From: Bimastos eiseni
Taxonomy: Eukaryota > Annelida > Clitellata > Crassiclitellata > Lumbricidae
Assembly (NCBI GenBank): GCA_959347315.1
Contig: OY365806.1
Span: 30,704,156 to 30,768,155, forward strand
Direction of reading: 5' to 3'
Length of the DNA stretch: 64,000 bases
Numbering within the stretch: position 1 is the first letter of the stretch; every line of letters begins with the position of its first letter. The position numbers were made by a program, and so were the translations under genes. Of this stretch, positions 10,801-24,419 are shown one piece after another. The notes beneath the pieces were generated by a model. That model searched no databases and had not been told where the DNA came from. It saw only the letters and a list, made by a program, of their open reading frames with translations.

Positions 10801-11065
10801 TAGCATATACAGCATGCGACAGAAGGATAAAACAGTTTTCGGTTTCTCAGAAGCGACATTCATGGGTTGTTCGTGAATTAAAAAAATATCTAATTCAGAT
10901 CCTAAGATTTGTAAGTCGCGTGTTATGGCTGGCATGGGATTTGCTTGTGATGTATACGATATATATGACAAGAAGTCAAAATCAAACTCGGATTCATTGA
11001 GACGTACTACCAATCTAGTCCCCGGAGGACGCAATGATGCACGACCCGAGTTGCGCCTCCTAGCG

Positions 11066-11948
<883 letters not shown>

Positions 11949-12043
11949 ACGAGGACGAAGAGGATGCGATCGAAGGTTGTCTGACTTTTCAATTTCTACA
12001 TCCATCAAGTGTTAAGCCACAGGAAAAATCGATAGAAAAGGAA

Positions 12044-12100
12044 AAGAGAGACAGAGACAGAAACAGAAACAGATGAACACAGAAATAGAAATATGGAGAA

Positions 12101-12131
<31 letters not shown>
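12044..12131. repeat. (GACA)n microsatellite
   Basis: GAGACAGAGACAGAAACAG followed by about eight GACA units. Confidence 0.9.
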
Positions 12132-12132
<1 letters not shown>

Positions 12133-15100
12133 GGTCCATCACTTGGTATATGGTTATTAGGCTGTGGACACAATGGTTAGGTAGCAACGATTATCTCAAG
12201 CCATCGAACTGCAGCGAGGATGTGCGTTGGCAGAGACAAGTAGGTGGAGATGAAAGGCAACGACTATTTTCCACACCTGTTCACGCTTTGTCTGCATTTA
12301 ACTTAGACTGTAAACGGAAACAGCCTGTACTAAAGGCCAGCCTTAGTTAAAGAACATGCAAAGGAAACGTAAATTATACCTTAATCTGTTCTAGACATTG
12401 CATGATGTCTGTTATCAGACACTTAGGAGGAATCATCAAATGGACGTTGTGTCAAAGTCCCAAGTTAAAGCAATGGCTCACGCTATCAGACTCCAATGTA
12501 ACTCCTTCTTTGAGTGCATTACGTCGTAGTTATATAATCTCAGGTCAGATGTCATATCGTATCAAATAAATAACAGATAGAGACCATCATTAAATGTACA
12601 CATGTTTATATTTTCTATCTAGATCAGAATAATGAAACGGGTGAAAGAATGATGTGAAAAGAATGGTCATGTCAGACATGGTGTAAAAATTTCAGGATTT
12701 TTAAAAATAGTATAGGAATTTCGAAACGATGGCACAATGGGTGCTTAGATTTCCAAACCGCCCTATCGAAGATAACTATTACGTCACTATAATACAAGTC
12801 CAAAAAAGTCTAGTTCAGAGTTGACATTTCAAACTCCGTGTACAAAAACTATGTATATTAGTCCCTGAGTCGCTATGCACTACAAATGAGGAAAGAAATT
12901 CGTTTAGCATTAATGGGCCTACGGTTACTTATTACGTATACCATCGACTTACACTAGAAGCGGAAACAGACATACTAATGGTAGTAGCAGCTACTTTTCA
13001 GTTTAGACCAGACATATTGTGTTCATGGTAACAAAGAGCCGTTTTTTAAATTCTCTTCGGTGAATCATTCCTCAATTCCAAAGACCACGTACATATGTAC
13101 CTGTGAAGTTTTCGGAAAGCCTTTATCTTTACCTTGCTGAATTGGTAGTCAAGTACAATGATATCTGATGATGGACCACAAGAACTGTCACGTATGACAT
13201 TAGACACTGTGCCAATGTCAAATAATAGTTTCGGTCCCTTGTGCGTCTGACTATATTAAACATTTTCAAAGGCATCTAATATGTTCAGACACAAAGATGT
13301 GAGTAGCAGATGCAGCTTAAATAAATTACTTAGCCTCAGCTTAAATAAATTACTTAGCCTCAAATAATTATGCAATATGACAAAGCACGTAAGGTAGAAA
13401 AACATGCAGAAAATTATCAAGAGAGTAATTGGGTCCAATTTACTCAGAAAAACAGGAAAGCCAAGATCTATGAAAGATGTTGACGAAGCAAAGTTCCATG
13501 TTAAGATACAATGTTGTTTGTTTTGTGCTTTGAGGCTAGAGACGAATCGCTCTCACCCATACAAATGTCTGATGGTTTGCATTCGAATCACTGGCATCAT
13601 TTAGAATATTGCCGTGCATATAAATAATGCACCCGGCTATTTATATAACGTCTTTAAAGAACTTAACTCGTTTTCCAGCCACGTATATAATCCATCATAA
13701 TAATAATAGGAAATGTTGTTCGGTTTTGTTGTTTTGCTGTTGTTGATGTTGCTATTAACTTAATTAGCCCTCATAGCAGCTGTTGTCTCGTCTGACATTC
13801 TTTAAGACCTCCATTGTCACAGTCGACGTCATCAATGCAGTTATCATCGTCATCTCATTATCATAATATTCGTTGGCATTGTCATATTCCGCACCGTTCT
13901 TATTATCATCGTCACCGTCATCTTCTACTCCATCGACGTCAGCATTATTATAATCGTCATCAGTATATGTACATATATGTAGATATATATGTGCGTGTGT
14001 GTATTTGTGTGAGTATGCGTGCGTGTGCGTGTGCGTATGTGTGTTTATACGTGCATGTGCATATTTACGTTAGGGTGTCCCATGACTGCATAGAAACTAT
14101 TTTATACGAGACCTGATGCTGTCCTTCAGAAAAGTTTCTTTATTGTCCCTTAGTAACACCTGACAAATGTTATGGATTCACAAAATATTTATTGTTTTTT
14201 GACGGAACCAAATCGGTGATGATCTAGTTGATGGTCCACGAATAACAGTTCACCAAATGATTTAACAGAATGAGTAGCCTAAGGCGTAAACAATGGTTAT
14301 AAACAACTAGAGAAAGGTATGGAGGAGTTGAAAACATGGTTTATTGCATTAGTAATGATTTTTATTATTTCATATTGAAACCATACTTGTGTATCCAATT
14401 AAGTTAGATACTTGTCGATTTAACTATTTAAGAGTTTTCTATACTTGTCGGCCCTATAAAACATGTTTTCATGTATTCTAAAGTTGGGGTCTTCAAGCAT
14501 TTAGGAATTGGACACATCGGGCGCAAAATATGTCAATTTAGGGAAATGTTTTCTCAATATCTTTTATTTTTCTTGGTATTATCATGAGACATTGTAGTCT
14601 GATTTAGAGATCGTTTAGATGGGCTGCATGCATAGACCGACATGATTTGTGTAGTACAAAGTACACTACTCAAAGACCCTTTGGTACATAGCGTGACCTG
14701 GCGCCCTCTAACGAATGTAAGACATATCGACCGATGGATATTTATATTCTATAAAATGATTCATAATTTACTGATATTTTATCTTTCAAATTAAAAGCAT
14801 CGAAACTTGACATACACAGCGGCTTCAGCAGAACACTAGTTTCACAGCAGCAGAATATCTTGAAAAGATGCGTCTTATGCAAAATAGGTCCACATTATAA
14901 AACTCTATCAAGCACAAACGACGTCAGACAGACCGCTAATATAATAAATGTCAAAATGTCACTTAATAATAGGATTCACCGTTACCGGGTAATCGGGTAG
15001 CCTATAGACTACTTTAGAATTCATCCAATTACGAAGCTGGCACAAAAACTCGGTCTCGTCAGACCAGAAACATATAGCAAAGCTCTCTTAACCTTCTCAC

Positions 15101-15268
15101 CTTTTAACGACGAGTTTATGCTAAATGATATGGAAAACCTATGCAGCTCATCGAAAAGGATTAATCTCCTGAGTTTATATAAAGAGCTCGGTTCTCGCCA
15201 GATGGCCGAACACCAAACACTCTATCTACACATTGGCCAAGTCTAATTTAGTGTGCCTAACACTAAGG
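12132..15268. other. No gene recognised; small tandem duplications
   Basis: AT-rich sequence. A 24-bp unit is tandemly duplicated at 13315-13362 (GCTTAAATAAATTACTTAGC...). There is a CATCGTCATC-rich stretch at 13820-13960 and a (GTGTGCGT)n microsatellite near 13970-14050. The family D repeat copy is at 15098-15180. No open frame looks coding. Confidence 0.55.
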
Positions 15269-16463
15269 GACCGTTCACATATTATAGGCCTATAACGCTG
15301 AAGGGGTATTTGGGTGGGTTCCGGTTTTGTTAGCGTTATATTGTGTAGGTTGGGCGCGTAGGTTGAAGGTTTCGTTGCAACAAACTTTTTTTCAGCTTAT
15401 GCTATTTTGCCTGTTTGCTTGCCTATTGGAAATTCCATGTACCATGAACCTTAATTGCTTAATCGAAGTTCACAATACGTAGTGAACCAAAACTAGCACC
15501 ATTAGTTGCCACCTGGCGAATTGATTTGATGTTCCTACTTATCATTTATAAAAATCCACTTTTAACAATTTCCTGTTTACAATTTTAACAATTTCTGTGC
15601 ATAGCTTTAAACGCTCTAAAATTCAATTTCTGTGTGCTTTGTTTCGATTCCTGTTTAAATTAAAATCAATTCACTTGAAATAATTATGTTGGTATGTATT
15701 ACCATGATGTTTGATTTAATTTTCTATGGTATGTGCAAATAGTGTATGTTTGCTTAAATACCCAATTGCAGTTGTAATATACACTTTGTATACATCATAC
15801 GCTGGTAAATAGGTAGAGCTGTACCGCGAAGTTATCGATAAATACCTAATAGTGCAATATTAAACCAATCCATTCTGTGTGATACCGAGATGCTCATTTC
15901 TAGTGCAAAACAAGAGGGAAACTAAAATGGTACTTTTAAATAGTATGTACGTCACTACCATGTATTATCATGCTGTATTAGTAGGCCTACATGTAGATAC
16001 ATGGTGACAATCGTCGACTACTCAATTAGTTACCGTAATTAATACAAGTGAATTTCGTGCCATTAAAAGTGCGATTATTAAGATGCAGAGGAGCTCCATA
16101 CATCTAATCATCATTGACACGAGAGAGTACACAATGTTAAGATAGCCTTTGTCACATTGCTAATTGGACGTATGATGATTTTTCATGCAGTTCTTGAAAT
16201 AGATAAAGGCAATTATCAGCTGAATCAGTTCTATAAAAGTGCTAACTAACATCGTATTGTTATAAAAGTGTCAAATTGTGCAATACAATTTTGTCGATTG
16301 TATGTCTTTTAATGTGCTTATAGACTGGGGTGGGGTAGGGGTAGGTAGCATTTCTGTTATATAATATAGGGGTGGGGGTCACAGCTGCTGTTATATAACG
16401 TTATTAGGGGTATGGGTGGGCGAAAAATTTGGATTTTATGCGTTATATAATATGTGAACGGTC
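15269..16463. mobile_element. Non-autonomous DNA transposon, 18-bp perfect TIRs
   Basis: The segment begins GACCGTTCACATATTATA (15269-15286) and ends with its exact reverse complement (16446-16463), enclosing 1195 bp. Both ends carry subterminal GTTATATAAC/ATAACG words and G-rich runs (GGGGTATTTGGGTGGG on the left, AGGGGTATGGGTGGG on the right), so the left and right 150 bp are partly symmetrical. There is no transposase-sized frame inside. I found no convincing target-site duplication, so the superfamily is undecided. Confidence 0.8.
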
Positions 16464-18962
16464 AAAAACTAAATAAAAACAACATCCTTTCTAAAGTGGC
16501 CAAAATTAAAAAGAAACAACACTCTTTCTTAAATAAATGGGCAGAACCACAGAGAAACAGCACCACGTCCGCTTGACATTTCAGAGGCGCTTTCGAAGTA
16601 TGAAGTTTACGGTAACGATTGCGATCGTCCATTGTTTCGGTTGTATTCGACAGAGGGCACAAGTAACACTGTCGACTACCAGAAATTGAACGAAACGTCA
16701 CTTCAACGCCGCTACCAATGACTTACTTAATTTAATCAATTTAATTTTGATCAAATAGAATTGTTTACTTAATTATTACCACCAAGTTCATAAAAATTAG
16801 ATTTGTCAATTCTATTCATTTGTTAATTTTAAGTTTTTTTCTGTCGGTGCTTTTATTTCATCACAAAAGTTTTCCCCGTTCCAGCCGAACATCGTCCGGT
16901 TTTGAATCCATTTTATATTATTTCTTCTTTTGCAGTGGTGAAAATAAATATTGCATCGCCCTGTGATCGAGACTAGAGGCGGTATACCGAAATATTAAGA
17001 CATAACGAGTAAAAATAATGAATTGTTCTTATTTTGCTTCCTTTCATCGACCAACAGAATTGAACAGACATTTGTGAAAATGTGTTAACAACTGACTTTA
17101 TGTTTGTTTACATAATTATTTGAATGGCATTACCAACAAAACTGACTTTAAATGTATTCAACCGATTATTTGCATTTTGCAGGGTGGTGCGATAATTATT
17201 TCCACCAGTGTATCTTACTATCTATTTAATTATCAAGCACACCACCGCTGTAGGCCTACTCCTTTCTTTGTCTGCTAGAAATTTCATCTTGTTTTCTGCG
17301 CACCTTCCTTATCATCCCTTGCATTACTCCATCCGTCCCTCTCTTATTCCCTTCACTGATTCCATCCGTCCTTCTCTCATTCCCAGAGGTGTTACAAGGT
17401 TTCGAAAAGTGTGGGGGCATAATTCCAAGAATAAAGTTTTTTGGGCTCCCAACTTTTTGAATTTTGCTTCCCAGAAATTTGAAAAATGGGGCACAAATTA
17501 TCTTAACAAGAGTCATCTTATCATAATAACTCCGTAGAAATGAGATATGCAGGATGCTCTTAAAGTATACACTATAAAGTAGGCCGATTATTTTGTACAA
17601 TATACACTAAAGTTGCCTGCAAATTAATCTGTTCCACCATCATGAGGCTTGTAACATCGTCATTGAAACAGCGCATAGGCTGGATGCCAAATAAATGTTG
17701 GCTTTAACTTGCCGCAAGATTCACGTCAACGAATAAGTTATTTAAATCTAATATTCGTTCTGCTTGTATGCAGACATTTCTCTAGCGTCTTCACAATTAC
17801 TTACTTAGTACGCCAGAGTTTTGATCAGGATTTCATGTTTAATTAATGACTACAAGCAACTATAATGTGGCTATAAGATGGTCGAGTATATTTGGCTGGT
17901 GATAACAAAGCAGTTGTCAGAATTCAATAGGCAGGTTGTTAATTGGTTAAAAATATCGGTATTTAGGTGGTAGAGCAGTACTTGAGCTAACCTTGAGATT
18001 GCTGTGAAGGTACAAAGTACCTACTTACAACATAATTCCATGGCCTCTGCATATGAAGGTGAAAACTCATTCATCACTCACTCTCGGAGCTTCCCACTTA
18101 AAGTCAGTGTAACACTCGTTTCTTGTGAGATCATTTGGTTTACACATTGCAATCAATAGAAGAGACTAATTTAGTATTGCCAATTTCCAAATGAGTGAGT
18201 TTTTCGTCCAATTCAATATCCGGGGTCATCATGGTCAACCGGACAACTTTCGATTCGTAAATTGCATTCTCGGGACACCATTTTTGTCATACTCAGACTA
18301 CAAAAACGGAAGTCATAGGTCACGATTGTAGACTCGGGCCGGATGATGGCTGCAAGAACGACCGATCGCGCACTAGACTTACGTAGAACTATAGATCGCC
18401 ACAATCTTCACCAGCCTCCATCACAAAGAGAACAACTCTTATGCAAGTCTTCCATGCTAATAACTTCTCATTATAGCGGAGTCGGCTAGGAGTGCATTAG
18501 GGTAGTCTAACAAACTGAGGGGTGCCCTGGTTTTATCTTGAACTTTATTGTTTACTATGTATCTTTGAATCACCCTAGGTGCATGTACCAACATACATTT
18601 CCAATCAAATTTGTGCCCTGGTAGGGATCTGAACACCGACTTCATGGTTGTAGACCAACTACTAGGCTATATCTATAGCCAATGATGAATATCCTACTGT
18701 CCGATATTTTCTGTATTTTTGGTAAGAACAAAGTGATACATTATGGATGAATGAATAACCAAACATACACTATTCTCCTTTGTAAATTACAGCTTTTGTA
18801 CATGCTATACGTAAGAACAAATCGTAAAATCAAACTTTGAACTATTGGAAATTTATTGACGCACAATACCTTAATCATCAAATATAAAAAGCTAGTGGAG
18901 AAACATAAAAAAATAGAAACTAATTATTTGGCACATGGGAGGCACTGAGCACTAAAACTGGG
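16464..18962. other. No gene recognised
   Basis: AT-rich, mostly unique-looking sequence up to the assembly gap. Open frames of 60-114 codons have no motif or splice support. Nothing else stands out. Confidence 0.5.
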
Positions 18963-19162
18963 NNNNNNNNNNNNNNNNNNNNNNNNNNNNNNNNNNNNNN
19001 NNNNNNNNNNNNNNNNNNNNNNNNNNNNNNNNNNNNNNNNNNNNNNNNNNNNNNNNNNNNNNNNNNNNNNNNNNNNNNNNNNNNNNNNNNNNNNNNNNNN
19101 NNNNNNNNNNNNNNNNNNNNNNNNNNNNNNNNNNNNNNNNNNNNNNNNNNNNNNNNNNNNNN
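18963..19162. other. Assembly gap, exactly 200 N
   Basis: A run of 200 N bases. The round length suggests a fixed-size placeholder. The right flank is CT-rich tandem repeat, which probably caused the break. Confidence 0.99.
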
Positions 19163-19266
19163 CTCATTCTCGTCTCAATTTATTCTCTCCCTCTCTCTCT
19201 CACTCTCTCTCTCTCTCTCTCTCTTTCTTTCTCATTCTCGTCTCAATTTATTCCTCTCCCTCTCTC

Positions 19267-19306
<40 letters not shown>

Positions 19307-19343
19307 TTCTCATTCTCGTCTCAATTTATTCTCTCCCTCTCTC

Positions 19344-19381
<38 letters not shown>

Positions 19382-19401
19382 TCTCTCTCTCTCACTCTCT
19401 C

Positions 19402-19441
<40 letters not shown>

Positions 19442-19620
19442 CGTCTCTCTCTATCTCTTCACTGCTACTTCTTATTTTCTGTCTCGTGCATCGCTCTCTC
19501 CTCTTTCCCATTCTCTTCTCTGCCGTTCACTCATGCCCTCCCTTCACCTCTCTCTCTTTCCTGTCTGACTGTCTGGCTGTCTGTCTGTCTCTGTCTCTGT
19601 CTCTGTCTCTCTCTCTACTT
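19163..19620. repeat. CT-rich tandem repeats next to the gap
   Basis: A compound unit starting CTCATTCTCGTCTCAATTTA followed by a (CT)n run occurs at 19163, about 19231 and about 19310. The CT runs vary in length. It then becomes irregular CT and a (CTGT)n tract around 19565-19605. Confidence 0.9.
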
Positions 19621-21099
19621 CTCTACTGATTCTCCTTTCTTCCCCTGACCCCCCCTCAATTCGCACCCTCATCTCATTAAGCCGCGCATTTGTACGTTGC
19701 ATACGAAACAACGTTCAGTGCAACCGTTGGCAGCCAAGCAGCAACCACATCGAATGTGAGCAGGCGAAGGCCAGTGTGACTCCTACGAGACATCAAGCAT
19801 CGCGTATGAAGGCTCAGACACAGAGTCCTGCCATGCAGACACTTCTGCCTCTAAGAAGCGGAGTTTGCTACTGTTGCAAGGGATGATCAAGGATCGGTTC
19901 CAATACGACCACGCTGCTCCAATCGATCTGCGAGGGAGCCAGGCCATTGATTTGCCAATCTTAGTTGGTGAGGGCAACAGAAGATCGCGATAACTGGCAA
20001 AGATAGTTACTGTTCTTTCCAGACATAAGTCTGAAAGCGTTGCAGTCATCATCATCATCATCATTACCACCATTCACGGCGCGTTTGAGGTCAACCGCTC
20101 TGCTGACCAGCTAATTCTCAGTATTGGCTGGACATTTCCGCTGATTAACGGTCAAGCAAGCCGACGCTAATTGACAGATTAGACCGGTCTAATTGTCCAG
20201 TTAGTCTAGTCGGCTAACCACTGACAAAATGACCACAACTGGACATTCTTGACCATCCTTCATTACGATAAGGAGGACCATTTCGGGCGGGGATGTGTCA
20301 ACGTGATTGAGTCTGGTAGCAGCTGCAGATACCCCAAAAATGGGTTTAAGAGGTGGATTCTATGGAGGCGGAGTGGAACAAGGGGATTCTGGCTCGATGG
20401 AAGTTGGTGGGAGAAAGACATTAGGACTCTGTTATCAACGTGTCAAATTATGTAGAACTATATCTCCTCCGCATATCCGGAGGAAAGATAATTACGATTT
20501 ATGAGGCTATCTAAATTCCCCGCTTTCAATCATTCCTCTCTCTCCTCAATTATAATCATAAATTACAACATGTATCTTATGTAATGTACAAATGTATTAC
20601 ATTATCTACGATGCAGCATAGTATATCATTTTATGCATTGTACATTTTATGATGATTTTATACATCACCATTAATAAATGCATTAAATACTGTGACATAT
20701 TTCTTCACAGCTGCGTGTTCTTTAGACCAGAGACATTGCAAACAACCATTGCGGTCAATCGTTAACTGCTATTTTCACCAAGGAGTGGGTTGGGAACACC
20801 TCTGTGCGAGTATGTAGCTTCGAAAGGCTCCGTATAATTGTAATGTAATGTAAATACAACAATTTCTAGAGCACCGTCAGTAGCAAGCTACTACTAGGGT
20901 GCCTTACATAACAGTTCACTGTTTGCGCAAATATAGAAAAACGTAATGCTCGGCATTGCCTAGAAAGTGCAATGTTGACAGTTTTTGAAGGCAGAAAGGG
21001 TTTTGATTTCCGAAAAGCCCGATCGTCAATTTTGTATTCGTTTTTTCCCCAACGAAAACATTAGATGATCTTGAAGATCGTAATCATGACCAACTGTGT
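19621..21099. other. No gene recognised
   Basis: Unique-looking sequence with an ATC triplet run near 20045-20065. Near 20815-20855 a piece resembling a LINE 3' end (TTCGAAAGGCTCCGTATAA, then TGTAATGTAATGTAA) may be an old element tail. No coding sequence is supported. Confidence 0.5.
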
Positions 21100-21535
21100 T
21101 CGTCTGATAGTGGCCTGGTGTGGTCTGCCAGATAGCATGGTCTACAGTTATTGGGGGCACTTATACGCCAGAGTGCAAAGTTTGAGTTTGATGCGCTCTC
21201 CTATTCTAAGCCACTGAAGCTCGTCGTGTATACCGCTGTCGAAACGTGGTCGAACTTTTTCAACCGCAGTACCAGACGAGCAGCAGCGTTGATGACAGCC
21301 TGAAGCCGAGTGATTTACTGCGCTGTGGCAAGCCAGCAAAGGCGATATTGCAGCAATCAATTCGGCTCAGGATAAGGCTCTGTGTACAAGATGGCGAGTC
21401 GCATCCTTTGTGAGAGTCCGAGACATAGACCTCAGCTGCCTTAAGATGGTGAAGCAGGTCCTCGCAAGTCGAGTGATGTGTGGCGCAATAGACAGATTTT
21501 CTCTGTCGAGAAAAAGACCGAGATAATTCCCTGAA
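21100..21535 (-). mobile_element. LINE reverse-transcriptase C-terminal fragment (CR1/L2-like)
   Basis: On the minus strand two frames read QSLILSRIDCCNIAFAGLPQ (about 21380-21325) and then FDSGIHDELQWLRIGERIKL plus KLCTLAYKC (about 21250-21155). These are the usual order of motifs after the RT domain in CR1/L2-type LINEs (LSRIDYCN.LLAGLP, then L.WLPI..RI.FK). A frameshift separates them, so it is dead. The upstream end abuts the GAAT tetranucleotide array. Confidence 0.8.
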
Positions 21536-21730
21536 TGAATGAATGAATGAACGAATGAATGAATGAATACCTGAGTACATAAAAATCGAATGACTTAATT
21601 GACGAGTGAATGAATTACTGACCGAATGAATTACTGAATGGTAGACTGAATGATAGACTGACCAAATGATTGACCTAATGAATGACCTAATGATTGAATG
21701 AATGACTGAATGACCGAATGAATGGATGAA
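21532..21730. repeat. (GAAT/GACT)n degenerate tetranucleotide array
   Basis: GAATGAATGAATGAAC and related TGAATGAC words over about 200 bp. A 209-codon minus frame across it is a composite of this repeat and the LINE fragment, not a gene. Confidence 0.9.
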
Positions 21731-21965
21731 CATATTTAATAATAAATTTTTTAGGCATATGCCTATATGAAGAAGAACGGTAGCGAGCATAGTCTGTATA
21801 CCAAGAAGACAGATAGACAAACTTATAAATAGACAGTCAGGCAGACAAATGCAGATACATAGGGAAATTAACAGACACACCATCAACACATGGAGTAAAA
21901 AAGAAAACTAGCTTTAGTCCGTTTAGCACAAGTTAATAGACATTGTAATCATAGACAAAACATCG

Positions 21966-22125
21966 ACACACACACACACATACACACACACACACATACA
22001 CACACACTTACACACACATACACACACACACATACACACACATACACACACACATACACACACACATACACATGCACACACACTCATACAAATATGCATA
22101 GACATTCACACAAAAACACTTACAC
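21966..22125. repeat. (CACACATA)n microsatellite
   Basis: CA-rich dinucleotide tract with regular TACACACA variants. Confidence 0.95.
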
Positions 22126-22919
22126 ACACACATACGATCGCTAGATCGATGCACGAGTAGAGAGAGCACTAAGGCACAAAATGGAAGCAGACGGGCATTA
22201 ATACTTACAGATACATAGGAAGATCACTGAAGACACGCAAAGTCATGTATTCACGTAATGCACAACGATGCAAGTATCATCTGTCTTCCGATTCACAGTT
22301 AGCTGGCGCATTTAACTAAATACTGGTTGAAATAATTATAGGAAAAGCTCTTAACATCCAATGGACTCATAACTACATAATATGATATCTAAAATGAATG
22401 TCCTCATCACTTATATAGAGCTGATATACAGCATAGGATTGGCCGCATGGTATTTTAAAATATTCATGTAGTTTCACAAACGTTTCTCTAGATGTGGTGC
22501 TATACAGATTAACTTCTATTACAATATTACAATAGGAATGGTTCAATCTCAGATCAATTATTATTTCAGCCTATGAGGCTATACGACAACTAGGTAGTTC
22601 GTCACTAGGCATAATACGCAGCGATCGCGTCGCCCGCACCCCGCATTTAAACTATCCGCGCAATAGTCATAATTATAACCTTATTTGATGTGAGGCCATC
22701 GCGAACTCTGATCTTGCCTCTGACGTGGATTTCTGGGAAATTTCCGGTATTTACGTTACATAACAAGGATGGTAATAAAGGGATGGATGCCTTTGGAATG
22801 TCATCGCATTGAATTTAATCGATGTAGACGGAGCAGGATGATTTGGCACAGATATAGGTCCACCTATAATGTAATGTGAAGCATGGTCGATGAAAATAAC
22901 TATGTTAAACTTGGAAACC

Positions 22920-23252
22920 TAGTGATTAAAAAATCATGCTTAAATAGAAGCGGGATGGATGTGAGAATTTTACTCGACGTGGAACCCTTTTAGTCACAAT
23001 CTTATCATCGATCCCGCTTCCAGTTAAACGGCATTATTTTTCATCAATCCAGCTTCCATTTATATAGGCATAATTCTTTTCACCAATCTAACGTCCATTT
23101 AAGCAAGATATATTTTCATCACTCCAGCTTCTATTTAAGCATGATACCTTTAATCAACCCAGCTTCAATCTAAGCACAATTCTTTTCATCATTCCGGGGT
23201 AAATTTAAACATGATTATTTTCATCACTCCAGCTTCCATTTAAGCACGTGGT
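22920..23252. repeat. Degenerate ~36-bp minisatellite with one inverted unit
   Basis: About seven units containing TCATCA.TCCAGCTTCCATT and TAAGCA.GAT begin near 23004, 23041, 23081, 23116, 23152, 23187 and 23221, spaced 34-40 bp. Just to the left, 22925-22965 (AATCATGCTTAAATAGAAGC) is the same unit in reverse complement. Confidence 0.85.
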
Positions 23253-24060
23253 GGTGGAGGTGGCGGTGCGGTGGTCGTGAATGGTTTTCTCTCTGTTGTT
23301 TAAGATGTTCGTCTCAGTGATCAGTATATGCAACATATTCGTTTACCATGATACACAGAGACCAAACAGCGGGAGAGATACAAAATAAGAGAAGAGAGGA
23401 AGAAATGAGACAGAAGAAGGGTAGAGACAGACGGACACAGGGACAAGACCTATTGAGGGACACATATAGATAGCCCGACTGAGAGAACGAGCCAGAGAGA
23501 GAAAAAGATATGGAGGCGCATACTTATGATATTTGCAGATAGCTGATCAGACACGGACAAACACGCAGAGGTAGGGAGACGAACAGAGATGACATTACAC
23601 CGGAAGCAAAACATACAGAGAGCAGCATCTTTTCTTCCATGGTAGCGACAAGGTTCAATCCAGAATCCAGGTCGGTCAGCGAATCGGTAACTCGGGGTAC
23701 ATTCACGCGTGACCGGGCGCGTCACCACGTTTACTCATGCGTGGCTGACCATATTCTGGCCGCTAAGGGGATGCGGAAATGAGGTGCGGGTCCGGGCATC
23801 TCCGGAGTGAGCGCACCGAACCATGAAATCCTCCACAATAGCGGAGGCAATCGCCAAGAATACATTACCGCCATCTGTCGGCTGGATTCGATCGGTAGAG
23901 GGCAGTCTCCCTCTGATGTGCCGCCCACGATGGGTGGAACATCCGGCCGTCAAACCCCGAGGAATGACCTACCCCAGAGATCGTTTAGATATTGGGGTAA
24001 CTGGCAAATTCGTCCAAATACAGATGACTGGAATGACTAAGATATTCTGTGAATAAGATA
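23253..24060. other. No gene recognised; GC-richer block
   Basis: Positions 23700-24000 are richer in G+C and CpG than the surroundings, with overlapping short open frames in several frames. I recognise no protein; it could be a regulatory element or an old exon. The stretch at 23340-23600 is purine-rich with GAGAC words. Confidence 0.4.
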
Positions 24061-24352
24061 GTCTGTCTATATTTTATGATTATTGTTATTAATACTATTA
24101 ATATTTTTTATATTATTATTATTATTATTAATATTATCATTATTATATTTACTATGTGTAGTAGTAGTAGTAGTAGTAGCAGTAATAGTTGCTGTTTTTG
24201 TAATGGCAGCAGCAGCAGTGCTGTAGTAATGGCAGTTCTCGATTAACAAACGTGGCGGCCTTGTTCAGTAAAACTGTGGGAGTCTCAGCTTCACAGAATA
24301 ACAAGAAAAGGACACACACATATATATATATATATGACTATATATATATATG

Positions 24353-24418
<66 letters not shown>
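24061..24418. repeat. (ATT)n, (GTA)n and (TA)n microsatellites
   Basis: ATT-rich stretch at 24085-24150, GTA triplets at 24158-24179, and a (TA)n tract at about 24319-24418 with a small internal interruption. Confidence 0.9.

Positions 24419-24419
<1 letters not shown>

Noticed and set aside
21260..21889. 209-codon minus frame as a single gene
   Set aside because: It joins a GAAT microsatellite translation to a LINE RT fragment; only the latter has homology.
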